64,000 nt of DNA, from assembly GCF_000969605.1 (NCBI RefSeq), contig NZ_JZUE01000002.1, positions 62,001 to 126,000 of the forward strand, written 5' to 3'. The DNA is from Aquincola tertiaricarbonis (lineage in GTDB: Bacteria > Pseudomonadota > Gammaproteobacteria > Burkholderiales > Burkholderiaceae_C). A program made the position numbers and the translations under genes. Numbering within the stretch: the first letter of the stretch is position 1; each line of letters begins with the position of its first letter. A model generated the notes under the pieces. That model did not search any database, was not told the origin of the DNA, and worked only from the letters and a program-made list of their open reading frames with translations. Positions 7,948 through 16,214 of the stretch are shown one piece after another.

Positions 7948-9042
7948 ATGCAACGCAGGAAGTTCATCACCCGCAGCGCCCTCGGCGCCACCACCGCCGC
8001 CACCCTGGCCGCACCGGCGCTGGCCCAGGGCCAGCACCCCGAGATCCGCTGGCGCCTGGCCAGCAGCTATCCGAAGACGCTGGACACCATCTACGGTGCG
8101 GTGGACCTCGCCGTCAAGCGCGTGGCCGAGCTGACCGACGGCCGCTTCAGGATCAGCCTGCACGGCGCCGGCGAGCTGGTGCCGCCGCTGCAGGTGCTGG
8201 ACGCGGTGATGGACGGCACCGTGGAAGCCGGCCACAGCGCCAGCTACTTCTACATCGGCCGCGACCCCGCCTTCGGCTTCGGCACGGCGATGCCCTTCGG
8301 CCTGAACACCCGCGGCCAGAACGCCTGGCTGTACGAGGGCGGCGGCAACGACGTGCTCAACGAGTTCTATGCCGGCTTCGGCCTGTACCACCTGCCCATC
8401 GGCAACACTGGCGCCCAGATGGCCGGCTGGTACCGCAAGGAGATCAAGACGGTCGACGACCTCAAGGGCCTGAAGTTCCGCATCGGCGGGCTGGGCGGCA
8501 TGGTGCTGTCCAAGCTGGGCGTGGTGCCGCAGCAGCTGGCCGCGGGCGACCTCTACCCGTCACTGGAAAAAGGCGTGATCGACGCGGCCGAGTTCGTGGG
8601 CCCTTACGACGACGAGAAACTGGGCCTGCACAAGGTGGCCAAGTTCTACTACTACCCGGGCTGGTGGGAGGGCTCGGCCACGCTGCCGCTGTTCATCAAC
8701 CAGAAGGCCTGGGCGGCGCTGCCCGCTGCCTACCAGGCGGCGGTGAAGGCGGCCTCGGCCGAGGCCAACCAGTGGAGCACCGCGAAGTACGACATCGGCA
8801 ACCCGGCGGCGCTCAAGCGGCTGGTCAGCGGCGGTGCGCAGCTGCGCGCCTTTCCGAAGCCGGTGATGGATGCAAGCTTCACCGCGGCCGGGCAGCTCTA
8901 CCAGGAGCTGGCCGAGAAGAGCCCGGCCTTCCGCAAGATCCACGCGCACTGGTCTAAGTTCAGGGACGAACAGCTGCTGTGGCAGCAGTTCTGCGAGCAG
9001 CCGTTCGACACCTACATGGCCAGCACGCGCCGGCGGTCCTAG
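7948..9042 (+). CDS. TRAP transporter solute-binding protein (DctP family)
   Basis: The 364-residue periplasmic protein has a twin-arginine signal (RRKFITRS, then a hydrophobic stretch ending APALAQ). The DctP fold follows, with VDDLKGLKFRIGGLGG (the conserved anion-binding arginine region) and GVIDAAEFVGPYDD. Overall it resembles the TakP/lactate-binding group, which binds 2-oxo or 2-hydroxy monocarboxylates. A ribosome binding site (AGGAGA) precedes the ATG. No DctQ or DctM membrane subunits are in the window, so it either works with subunits encoded elsewhere or acts as an orphan receptor. Operon position suggests its ligand is the substrate of the two dehydrogenases upstream. Confidence 0.9.
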   Translation: MQRRKFITRSALGATTAATLAAPALAQGQHPEIRWRLASSYPKTLDTIYGAVDLAVKRVAELTDGRFRISLHGAGELVPPLQVLDAVMDGTVEAGHSASYFYIGRDPAFGFGTAMPFGLNTRGQNAWLYEGGGNDVLNEFYAGFGLYHLPIGNTGAQMAGWYRKEIKTVDDLKGLKFRIGGLGGMVLSKLGVVPQQLAAGDLYPSLEKGVIDAAEFVGPYDDEKLGLHKVAKFYYYPGWWEGSATLPLFINQKAWAALPAAYQAAVKAASAEANQWSTAKYDIGNPAALKRLVSGGAQLRAFPKPVMDASFTAAGQLYQELAEKSPAFRKIHAHWSKFRDEQLLWQQFCEQPFDTYMASTRRRS

Positions 9043-9051
9043 CCTGCGCGA

Positions 9052-9270
9052 TCAGCTGCAGCGGCCGCCGGCGCCCAGCACGCCACCCACCACCGCACCG
9101 CCCACGGTGCCGGCGGTGCTGCCGCCGCTGAGCACCGAGCCGGCGACGCCGCCTACGCCGGCGCCCACAGCGGTGCCCTTCTGGCAGTCGCTCATGCTGG
9201 AGCAGCCAGTGGCCAAGGCCGCCGTCACCAGGCCAGCCACCAGGATCGCGCCACGTTGAAGGGTGTTCAT
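9052..9270 (-). CDS. Small glycine-zipper lipoprotein
   Basis: The 72-residue product has a lipoprotein signal with lipobox LATGC (Cys23). The mature part is made of GxxxG-type repeats (GAGVGGVAGSVLSGG, GGAVVGGVLGAGG), as in OsmB/17-kDa-antigen-like glycine-zipper proteins. Such proteins sit in the outer membrane and are often stress-related. AAGGAGA lies a few bases before the ATG. It is transcribed convergently with the TRAP gene, with 9 bases between. Confidence 0.8.
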   Translation of the reverse strand: MNTLQRGAILVAGLVTAALATGCSSMSDCQKGTAVGAGVGGVAGSVLSGGSTAGTVGGAVVGGVLGAGGRCS

Positions 9271-9412
9271 GCAGGTCTCCTTGAAAGTGATGCAGGGAGC
9301 TTAGGAGCGCCCGCGCGCGAGGGCCAGAAGCACACGCCGCAGTGCCGTGTAAGACAGTCCCCACACCGGTTGGCTTTGGCATGACGCGCATCAAGCCCGC
9401 CCCGGCCGCTGC

Positions 9413-10225
9413 ATGCCAGCATGGCGGATGACCCGACCGCTCGCGCCCCGCGCCCTCCAAGACTCCCGACGCCTGGGCGTGCGCCCGGTGCCGGTCCTGC
9501 AACCGTTGCGCTGGCTGGCATTGGGCTGGCGCGACCTTCGACGCTGCCCCCTGCCCGGCCTGCTGCACGGGCTGGCGCTGGCCGTCTTCGGCATTGTGCT
9601 GGCCCTGGTGGCACACCGGCACTTCTGGCTGCTCACCGGGGCCTTCACCGGCTTCCTGCTGGTGGGTCCGCTACTGGCCACGGGCCTGTATGCCATCAGC
9701 CGCGCGCTGGAGCATGGCGAGCCCGCCGCCCTGGCCACGGCCATGCGCGCCTGGTATCCCGACGACGGCCGGCTGGTGGTGTTCGGCGTGCTGCTGGCCT
9801 TTGCCGGCACCGGCTGGGTGGTCACCTCCGCCGGGCTGATCACCGGGCTGTCGCCGCATCCGATCGACAACCCGATGGACTTCCTGCGCCATGTGGTGCT
9901 GGCAGAGCACGGCCATGTGTTCGAGGCCTGGGTCGCGCTGGGCGCGTTGCTGGCCGCGCCGGTCTTCGCCTCCAGCGTGGTGGCCATGCCGCTGCTGCTG
10001 GACCGCCGCGTGGGCGTGCTCGGCGCGGTGCTCACCAGCTGGCGGGTGGTGCTGGAGAACCCGGTGCCAATGGCCCTGTGGGCGGTGCTGCTGACCGCAC
10101 TGACGGTGCTGGGCATGCTGCCGCTGCTGCTGGGGCTGGTGTTCGTCGCGCCCTGGCTGGCACATGCCAGCTGGCATGCCTATCGGGACCTGGTGGTGCC
10201 CGCCGGCTCCGTGGAGCACGCCTGA
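9413..10225 (+). CDS. DUF2189-type integral membrane protein
   Basis: The product of up to 270 residues has about six hydrophobic segments (HGLALAVFGIVLALV, LLTGAFTGFLLVGPLLATGLY, VVFGVLLAFAGTGWVV, WVALGALLAAPVFASSVV, ALWAVLLTALTVLGMLPLLLG) and a GWRDLRRCPLPGLLHG opening and SWHAYRDLV ending, as in DUF2189 proteins. Function is unknown; relatives often lie near respiratory genes. The ATG at 9428 is an alternative start that removes five residues; neither start has a strong ribosome binding site. It is followed after one base by the next gene, so the two are probably co-transcribed. Confidence 0.8.
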   Translation: MPAWRMTRPLAPRALQDSRRLGVRPVPVLQPLRWLALGWRDLRRCPLPGLLHGLALAVFGIVLALVAHRHFWLLTGAFTGFLLVGPLLATGLYAISRALEHGEPAALATAMRAWYPDDGRLVVFGVLLAFAGTGWVVTSAGLITGLSPHPIDNPMDFLRHVVLAEHGHVFEAWVALGALLAAPVFASSVVAMPLLLDRRVGVLGAVLTSWRVVLENPVPMALWAVLLTALTVLGMLPLLLGLVFVAPWLAHASWHAYRDLVVPAGSVEHA

Positions 10226-10226
10226 C

Positions 10227-10442
10227 ATGTTCGGCTACAGCGAAGAGCAGTTCGCATGGTTCGGCATGACCTTCGGCCTCGGCGCCTTCATGCTCTACAT
10301 GGTGTTCATCATCCTGAACCTGGCCCGCGAATCCAAGGCCGGCCGCTTTGGTACCTTCGTGCTGCTGCTGGGGCTCGGCCTGGGGCTGGTGGGCTTCGCG
10401 GCCAAGGGGGTGATCAAGTTCTTCCTGTCGGGCATCGAGTGA
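10227..10442 (+). CDS. DUF2788 small membrane protein
   Basis: The 71-residue protein has two hydrophobic segments (FGMTFGLGAFMLYMVFIIL and FVLLLGLGLGLVGFAAKG) around a basic loop with ARESKAGR. This matches the short DUF2788 family common in beta- and gammaproteobacteria. Function is unknown. The ATG at 10227 starts one base after the upstream stop codon, so translation is likely coupled to the DUF2189 gene. Confidence 0.85.
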   Translation: MFGYSEEQFAWFGMTFGLGAFMLYMVFIILNLARESKAGRFGTFVLLLGLGLGLVGFAAKGVIKFFLSGIE

Positions 10443-10476
10443 AGCCGCGCCACCGTCAATCTCCGGCTGCCGGCTG

Positions 10477-12318
10477 TCAGTCAGAGTTCGAATTGGCTTC
10501 TGCACCCATAGCGACCAGCATGGCAGTTTGCCTGCGCTGAGCACTCTTGAAGAGTGCCGCCACCAGGTCCAGCTTTTCCGGCACTTCTTTTTCCGCCGAT
10601 GCGGACAGATCCGCAAGAGGGACCAGGCGATGCAGTTCGCCTTTGGTGAGCAACATGGCGCCGCCCTGCCGTTGCGCAAGTCTTCGGAAGAATTCTTCCG
10701 CGACTGCACTCAGTTTGCGGTGCTCGGTTTTTGCTTCCCAGATGACACGAGCAGCGTCGGACGCAGCCCCGCGCCAAGCGCGATGATCTTCGGCTTGCCC
10801 ATCGAATACAAGGCTGATCAACACTTCATCCAGCACCTCGGTGATGAGCGCATGAACCTGCGCCGCGAAGAGGTCTTCGGATGGATATCTGGAACGCGCA
10901 AACCGTTCAAGAAGGTCTGGAACGACGAAGTAGTTTTCCGCTTCATACCGCCTCCAGTAACGCAGCTTCAATGCGCCGTAATCGCGATCAGGCCGATTTC
11001 GCCCATCGTTGTCAAGGATGCCGAGCCCCTCAAGATCAGGCAAGAGATTGCGTAATCCGTTGAAGTGGTCCAACGGGGTAATACCAAATCCACCTTCCAC
11101 CCGCTCCAGTTCCGCGTCGAAGTCCTGCAGCGGGAAATTATTCTGGACATAGAAGGTGTTGATGCGCTCGTCCCAAACCTGAGCAGCCTCGTGATTCAGG
11201 CGGGTGGCCAGTGCACGAAGCATATCCACATCGGTGCCGCCCTCCGCGTAGAGCACATACCCGCGCTGGCGCGCCTTGACGTAGTGCTCAGCGCCGAAGT
11301 GCTTCAGGCTGTTCCGAATATCGTCCTTTCTGGCCAGATCGTCTGCGCGACCTTCGAGAAGCAACGTCAGGTTCTTGTCCAGCGCCTCGTCCAGAATTAC
11401 TTCGGAGTGCGTGACCATCACAACCTGTGAGCCGTTCTCGCTGGCAATATCGCGGAGCAAGACATACACCTGCTTCTGACGCAGTATCTCCAGGTGCGCA
11501 TCCGGCTCGTCAACAAGCAACACGCTGCGCTTGTGCGAGAACAAATAGGCAAACACCAGCAGCATCTGCAGCATGCCGCGGCCGGCCGAGGAGATGTCGA
11601 GTGCTTCCTTCACGCTATCTTGGCGATATGCCAGTGTGATGCTGCCACGTGACGTTTCCTCGGGGGCACCCAAGTCCACCTTGAAAAGGCGCCGCATCAG
11701 ATCGACGATGCGCTGCCAATCACCAACCGATGTCCGCGCCACAGCCAGGCAGAGGTTGCGAAGCACGTCTGCTGTTCTGCCCTGACCCAACAGCACGTCG
11801 ACCCGCCCCGGCTGCAGAATGGGCTCCTCCGTATCAAGCCCCGACATCGGGTAAAGCAACTCGACTCGCAGGGAGGATGCATAAGCCAGCAGCTTCAAAT
11901 TGCCCATGACGGAGGGGTCCGGAGTGCAATAAACCAGTTCGTCGCCTTGGTTTCTGAACCGCATGGTCAACGGGTGCACGTGGCCCTCGAATTCAACGCC
12001 CACCGTGATGTTCAGTGCAATGTCCTTGCTTCCTTTGCGCACCTGCGTGTTGTGCCAAAAGAAGCGCGTGCGGGTCACAGGGACGGCAACGATGCTCAGG
12101 CGGTTGAGCGACGTCGCCGTGCGTTCCTTCGCGGATGATTCTCTGCGCACGTCATACCAGGTTCTCACCGCCTGAGACCAAAGCGCCATGGCCTGGATCG
12201 CGCTGGTTTTGCCGCAGTTGTTCGGACCTATGAGGACGGCAGGATGGTCAAGCTCAATTCGTTGCCTTGCACCGAAGCGCTTGAAATTCTCGATCTCTAT
12301 GTAGTGCAGAAGGCGCAT
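10477..12318 (-). CDS. OLD-family ABC ATPase with Toprim nuclease domain
   Basis: The 613-residue protein has an N-terminal SMC/ABC-type ATPase. Walker A is GPNNCGKTS (31-39), a signature-like SSAGRGMLQ follows, Walker B is LLVDEPDAH (about 267-275), and the switch histidine is in MVTHSE. A Toprim domain follows: Glu359 in YAEGGTD and Asp436/Asp438 in LDNDG. This is the layout of OLD (overcoming lysogenization defect) proteins, many of which are anti-phage nucleases. No UvrD-like GajB partner lies next to it, so it is not a complete Gabija pair; it resembles stand-alone (class 1) OLD proteins. The gene is visibly poorer in G+C than both flanks, which suggests recent transfer. Anti-phage activity is inference from family. 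Confidence 0.85.
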   Translation of the reverse strand: MRLLHYIEIENFKRFGARQRIELDHPAVLIGPNNCGKTSAIQAMALWSQAVRTWYDVRRESSAKERTATSLNRLSIVAVPVTRTRFFWHNTQVRKGSKDIALNITVGVEFEGHVHPLTMRFRNQGDELVYCTPDPSVMGNLKLLAYASSLRVELLYPMSGLDTEEPILQPGRVDVLLGQGRTADVLRNLCLAVARTSVGDWQRIVDLMRRLFKVDLGAPEETSRGSITLAYRQDSVKEALDISSAGRGMLQMLLVFAYLFSHKRSVLLVDEPDAHLEILRQKQVYVLLRDIASENGSQVVMVTHSEVILDEALDKNLTLLLEGRADDLARKDDIRNSLKHFGAEHYVKARQRGYVLYAEGGTDVDMLRALATRLNHEAAQVWDERINTFYVQNNFPLQDFDAELERVEGGFGITPLDHFNGLRNLLPDLEGLGILDNDGRNRPDRDYGALKLRYWRRYEAENYFVVPDLLERFARSRYPSEDLFAAQVHALITEVLDEVLISLVFDGQAEDHRAWRGAASDAARVIWEAKTEHRKLSAVAEEFFRRLAQRQGGAMLLTKGELHRLVPLADLSASAEKEVPEKLDLVAALFKSAQRRQTAMLVAMGAEANSNSD

Positions 12319-12560
12319 GGCGAATTAGGTGCAGGCAGCATGCGTGCTGCTGTCTGTGGCTTGATTGGCGCGCCCGCTGCGAGCCCGCCGCCATGTGATG
12401 GTAACGAGGGGCCCGCCATTTCCCGGGGGCCGCCGGTTCACGGAGGCTGCTGCAGCGCGCAACACCGCGGCGTCAGGCGTTCCTGCGCTCCATGGCGCCG
12501 CCGCCCTGCTCCCGGTTCAACGCCTAGATGCATCAGGGAAAACGACGAGCATCCAGAAGC
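12319..12560. other. Intergenic region with no recognised gene
   Basis: The stretch between the OLD-type gene and the rbs operator holds no convincing coding frame. Base composition returns from the lower G+C of the OLD gene to the host level here, so the edge of the acquired segment probably lies within it. I see no integrase, repeat pair or tRNA marking an insertion site. Confidence 0.4.
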
Positions 12561-12588
12561 GCGCAAACGTTTGCGCAAACGTTTGCGC
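12561..12588. promoter_or_regulatory. Two overlapping LacI-type operators upstream of rbsB
   Basis: Two perfect 16-bp palindromes GCGCAAACGTTTGCGC (12561-12576 and 12573-12588) share their terminal GCGC, giving a 12-bp repeat phase. The A-rich arm, central CG and T-rich arm is the standard operator form for RbsR/PurR/CcpA-type LacI-family proteins. Such a regulator is encoded in the operon. The right part overlaps a candidate -35 element. Confidence 0.8.
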
Positions 12589-12598
12589 GTACTAGACT
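12571..12598 (+). promoter_or_regulatory. Candidate rbs operon promoter
   Basis: TTGCGC (12571-12576) and TAGACT (12593-12598) are separated by 16 bases. Both match consensus only partly (about four of six). The -35 element lies inside the operator pair, so repressor binding would exclude polymerase. The transcript would have a leader of about 60 bases before rbsB. Confidence 0.35.
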
Positions 12599-12664
12599 GC
12601 ACGCCGCCGGCCGACCAGGCGCACGACAGTACGGCACCGCTCATCCCGACTCAGGAGACAAGAC

Positions 12665-13657
12665 ATGACCTCACGCATTCCGTCCGCTGCTGCTTCCCTC
12701 TTCACCCGCCGCCGCTGCGCGCAGGTGTTCGGCGCCTCCGCGGCGCTGGTGCTGTCGGCCGCGCTGCTGCCGGCCGCCCACGCCGCCGACAAGCCCAAGG
12801 TCGCGCTGGTGATGAAGTCGCTGGCCAACGAGTTCTTCCTGACCATGGAGCAAGGCGCCAAGGCCCACCAGAAGGAAAACTCGGGCAAGTACACCCTGGT
12901 GGCCAACGGCATCAAGGACGAGACCGACACCGCCGCGCAGATCCGCATGGTCGAGCAGATGGTGGCGCAGAAGGTCGATGCGCTGGTGATTGCGCCGGCC
13001 GACAGCAAGGCCCTGGTGCCGGCCATCAAGAACGCCATCGACAAGGGCGTGCTGGTGGTCAACATCGACAACCGCTTCGATGCCGCCGCGCTGAAGGAAA
13101 AGGGCATCAAGGTGCCCTTCGTCGGCCCCGACAACCGTGCCGGCGCCAAGCTGGTGGGCGATGCGCTGGCCAAGACGCTGAAGTCCGGCGACAAGGTGGG
13201 CATCATCGAAGGCGTGTCCACCACCTTCAATGCGCAGCAGCGCACGCTGGGCTACCAGGACGCGATGAAGGCCGCGGGCATCACCGTGGTGGGCGTGCAG
13301 TCGGGCCAGTGGGAGATCGACAAGGGCAACACCGTGGCCGCCGGCATGATGCGCGAGCACCCCGACCTGAAGGCCCTGCTCGCCGGCAACGACAGCATGG
13401 CCCTGGGCGCCGTGGCCGCCGTCAAGGCCGCCGGCAAGACCGGCAAGGTGGCCGTGGTGGGCTACGACAACATCAGCGCGATCAAGCCGATGCTGAAGGA
13501 CGGCCGGGTGCTCGCCACCGCCGACCAGTACGCCGCCAAGCAGGCCGTGTTCGGCATCGAGACCGCGCTCAAGGCCCTGGCCGACAAGACACCGCAGGCC
13601 CAGATGCCCGAAGAGGTGAAGACCGACGTGGTGCTGGTCACCAAGGACAGCAAGTAA
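12665..13657 (+). CDS. rbsB: Ribose-type ABC transporter substrate-binding protein
   Basis: The 330-residue periplasmic protein has a signal peptide (TRRRCAQ, hydrophobic core, cleavage near AAHAAD at about 41) and the type I periplasmic-binding fold of sugar-binding proteins. Landmarks are VALVMKSLANEFF, ALVIAPADS, VVNIDNRFD, LAGNDSMALGA and VVGYDNISAI. It delivers the sugar to RbsAC. AGGAGA precedes the ATG at 12665. It is the first gene of the six-gene rbs operon. Ribose is the likely ligand because ribokinase and pyranase genes follow, but another pentose is not excluded. Confidence 0.92.
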   Translation: MTSRIPSAAASLFTRRRCAQVFGASAALVLSAALLPAAHAADKPKVALVMKSLANEFFLTMEQGAKAHQKENSGKYTLVANGIKDETDTAAQIRMVEQMVAQKVDALVIAPADSKALVPAIKNAIDKGVLVVNIDNRFDAAALKEKGIKVPFVGPDNRAGAKLVGDALAKTLKSGDKVGIIEGVSTTFNAQQRTLGYQDAMKAAGITVVGVQSGQWEIDKGNTVAAGMMREHPDLKALLAGNDSMALGAVAAVKAAGKTGKVAVVGYDNISAIKPMLKDGRVLATADQYAAKQAVFGIETALKALADKTPQAQMPEEVKTDVVLVTKDSK

Positions 13658-13677
13658 GCCGCGAAGGCACGCAGGCC

Positions 13678-15216
13678 ATGGAGCGCACGCCGCTGCTGGT
13701 GCTGGAAGGCATCGGCAAGGACTACGCCGCCACCGTGCTGGACGGCGTCAGCCTCTCGCTGCAGCGCGGCGAGGTGCTGGCGCTCACCGGCGAGAACGGT
13801 GCCGGCAAGAGCACGCTGTCGAAGATCGTCTGCGGGCTGGTCGATCCCACCCGCGGGCGGATGACGCTCGACGGCCAGCCCTACGCACCCGCCTCGCGCC
13901 GCGATGCCGAGCGGCACGGCGTGCGCATGGTGCTGCAGGAGCTGGGCCTGGTGCCCACGCTCACCGTGGCCGAGAACCTGCTGCTGGGCGCGATGCCGCA
14001 CACCGCCGGCTGGTTGAAGCTCGGCGAGATGGCCCGGCGTGCGCGCTTGCAGCTGGCCCGCATCGGCCTGGACGACCTCGACCCGTGGACGCCGGTCTCG
14101 CGCCTGGGCATCGGCCACCAGCAGATGGTGGAGATCGCGCGCAACCTGCACGACGACACCCGCGTGCTGATGCTGGACGAACCCACCGCGATGCTCACCC
14201 CGCGCGAGACCGACCGCCTGTTCGAGCAGGTGGCGCAGCTGGTGGCCGCGGGCGTGTCCATCGTCTATGTGTCGCACCGGCTGGAAGAGCTGCAGCGCAT
14301 CGCCCACCGGGTGGCGGTGCTGCGCGACGGCCGGCTGGTGGACGTGCTGCCGATGCCCGGCCTGCGCGAGGAGGATCTGGTCGAACGCATGATCGGCCGC
14401 ACGCTGGTCGAGGACAGCGGCCGCGGCCGCCGACCGGCCGGCCCGGTGCGGCTGCGGGTGCAGGGCCTGGCGCGCGGCAAGGTGGTGCAGCCCACCAGCC
14501 TGGAATTGCGCGGCGGCGAGATCCTGGGCCTGGCTGGCCTGGTGGGCTCGGGCCGCACCGAACTGCTGCGCCTGATCTACGGCGCCGACAAGGCCGATGC
14601 CGGCAGCGTCGAGCTGCTGCCCATCGACGGCGGCGCGCCGCGCACCTGGCGCACGCCGGTGCAGGCGGTGAAGGCCGGCGTGGGCCTGGTCAGCGAGGAT
14701 CGCAAGGCCGAAGGCCTGCTGCTGCCGCAGTCGATCCGCGTCAACACCACGCTGAGCGACCTGGGCGCGGTGTCCCGCCGCGGCTGGCTCAAGCCGGCGC
14801 TGGAAGGCAGCCGCGTGCGCCAGCTGGTGCAGATGCTGCGCGTGCGTTCCAGCAGCGAAGAGCAGCCGGTGGCATCGCTCAGCGGCGGCAACCAGCAGAA
14901 GGTGATCTTCGCCCGCTGGCTGCACCGCAACTGCGAGGTGCTGTTGCTGGACGAACCCACCCGCGGCGTGGACATCGGCGCCCGCGCCGACCTGTATAGC
15001 CAACTCGAACGCATGGCCGCCGAGGGCCGCGCGCTACTGGTGGTGTCCAGCGACCTGCGCGAGCTGATGGCGCTGTGCGACCGCATCGGCGTGATGAGCG
15101 GCGGCCGCCTGGTGCGCAGCTTCGAGCGCGGCGAATGGACCGAACAATCCCTGCTGGCGGCGGCCTTCTCGGCCGCTGCGCCGGCCGATGAAGCAATGAG
15201 CAGCGAGCCCGCATGA
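13678..15216 (+). CDS. rbsA: Ribose-type ABC transporter ATP-binding protein
   Basis: The 512-residue protein contains two ABC ATPase modules, as usual for sugar importers of this family. The first has Walker A GENGAGKST (38-46), Walker B VLMLDEPTA and a signature region GIGHQQMVEIAR. The second has a degenerate P-loop (GLVGSGRTE) but a full LSGGNQQKV signature and LLLDEPTRGVD. This asymmetry is normal for RbsA/MglA. The ATG at 13678 lies 20 bases after the rbsB stop. The end overlaps rbsC by 4 bases. Confidence 0.95.
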   Translation: MERTPLLVLEGIGKDYAATVLDGVSLSLQRGEVLALTGENGAGKSTLSKIVCGLVDPTRGRMTLDGQPYAPASRRDAERHGVRMVLQELGLVPTLTVAENLLLGAMPHTAGWLKLGEMARRARLQLARIGLDDLDPWTPVSRLGIGHQQMVEIARNLHDDTRVLMLDEPTAMLTPRETDRLFEQVAQLVAAGVSIVYVSHRLEELQRIAHRVAVLRDGRLVDVLPMPGLREEDLVERMIGRTLVEDSGRGRRPAGPVRLRVQGLARGKVVQPTSLELRGGEILGLAGLVGSGRTELLRLIYGADKADAGSVELLPIDGGAPRTWRTPVQAVKAGVGLVSEDRKAEGLLLPQSIRVNTTLSDLGAVSRRGWLKPALEGSRVRQLVQMLRVRSSSEEQPVASLSGGNQQKVIFARWLHRNCEVLLLDEPTRGVDIGARADLYSQLERMAAEGRALLVVSSDLRELMALCDRIGVMSGGRLVRSFERGEWTEQSLLAAAFSAAAPADEAMSSEPA

Positions 15217-16193
15217 GCAGCACCCCCCTGACGACCTCCCCCACCCGCGCCGGCGCGCTGCGCAGCGAGCTGGCCACCTACCTCGGCCTGGCCGTGGTGC
15301 TGGTGGCCATGGTGGCGCTGTTCGGCACGCTGAGCGACTACTTCTTCAGCACCGAGACCTTCATCGCCATCGTCAACGAGATTCCCGCGCTGGCGGTGAT
15401 GGCGGTGGGCATGACCTTCGTGCTGATCGTCGCCGGCATCGACCTGTCGGTGGGCTCGGTGCTGGCGCTGAGCGCCGCGCTGTGCGCCACCGCCATCCTG
15501 CAGTGGGGCTGGAGCGTGCCGGCCGCCTCGTTGCTGGGCCTGGGTGCGGGCATGCTGGCCGGCACCATCCTGGGCTCCGTCTCGGTGGCCTTCCGGCTGC
15601 CCTCCTTCATCGTGTCGCTGGGCATGCTGGAGGTGGTGCGCGGCGGCGCCTACCTGGTCACCGATTCGCGCACGCAGTACGTGGGCGAGCGCATCTCCTG
15701 GCTGGCGCAGCCGTGGCTGGGCAATGTGTCGGCGGCCTTCGTCATCGCGGTGGCGCTGGTGATCGTGGGGCAGCTGGTGCTGAGCCGCACGGTGTTCGGC
15801 CGCAGCGTGGTGGGCATCGGCACCAATGAGGAAGCCATGCGGCTGGCCGGCGTCGATCCGCGGCCGATCCGCATCGCGGTGTTCGCGCTCACCGGCCTGC
15901 TGGCCGGGCTGGCCGGGCTGATGCAGGCGGCGCGGCTGGAAGCGGCCGACCCGAATGCCGGCCAGGGCATCGAGCTGCGCGTGATCGCCGCGGTGGTGAT
16001 CGGCGGCACCAGCCTGATGGGAGGCCGCGGCTCGGTGGTCACCACCTTCTTCGGCGTGCTGATCATCGCGGTGCTGGAAGCCGGCCTGGCCCAGGTGGGC
16101 GCCAGCGAGCCGAGCAAGCGCGTGGTCACCGGCTGCGTGATCGTGGCCGCGGTGATCGTGGACACGCTGCGGCAGCGCCGCCGCGGCGGCTGA
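15213..16193 (+). CDS. rbsC: Ribose-type ABC transporter permease
   Basis: The 326-residue inner-membrane permease has 8-10 hydrophobic segments and the family motifs VLIVAGIDLSVGSVLAL, VSLGMLEVVRGG and ELRVIAAVVIGGTSLMGGRGS (the EAA-like loop that contacts RbsA). It starts with ATGA overlapping the rbsA stop codon, so the two are translationally coupled. Confidence 0.95.
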   Translation: MSSTPLTTSPTRAGALRSELATYLGLAVVLVAMVALFGTLSDYFFSTETFIAIVNEIPALAVMAVGMTFVLIVAGIDLSVGSVLALSAALCATAILQWGWSVPAASLLGLGAGMLAGTILGSVSVAFRLPSFIVSLGMLEVVRGGAYLVTDSRTQYVGERISWLAQPWLGNVSAAFVIAVALVIVGQLVLSRTVFGRSVVGIGTNEEAMRLAGVDPRPIRIAVFALTGLLAGLAGLMQAARLEAADPNAGQGIELRVIAAVVIGGTSLMGGRGSVVTTFFGVLIIAVLEAGLAQVGASEPSKRVVTGCVIVAAVIVDTLRQRRRGG

Positions 16194-16214
16194 AACTCCA
16201 ACACCGGAACACCC

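Noticed and set aside
10443-10476. Rho-independent terminator between the convergent DUF2788 and OLD genes
   Set aside because: CCGG-CTG-CCGG could form only a four-pair stem and no T-run follows.
10477-12318. Complete Gabija or PARIS system
   Set aside because: Only the ATPase-Toprim protein is present; no UvrD-like helicase or AriB-type effector flanks it.
12244-13677. Upstream in-frame extension of rbsA across rbsB
   Set aside because: The 478 extra codons are a shadow frame of rbsB and lack any ABC features; the ATPase similarity begins right at the ATG at 13678.
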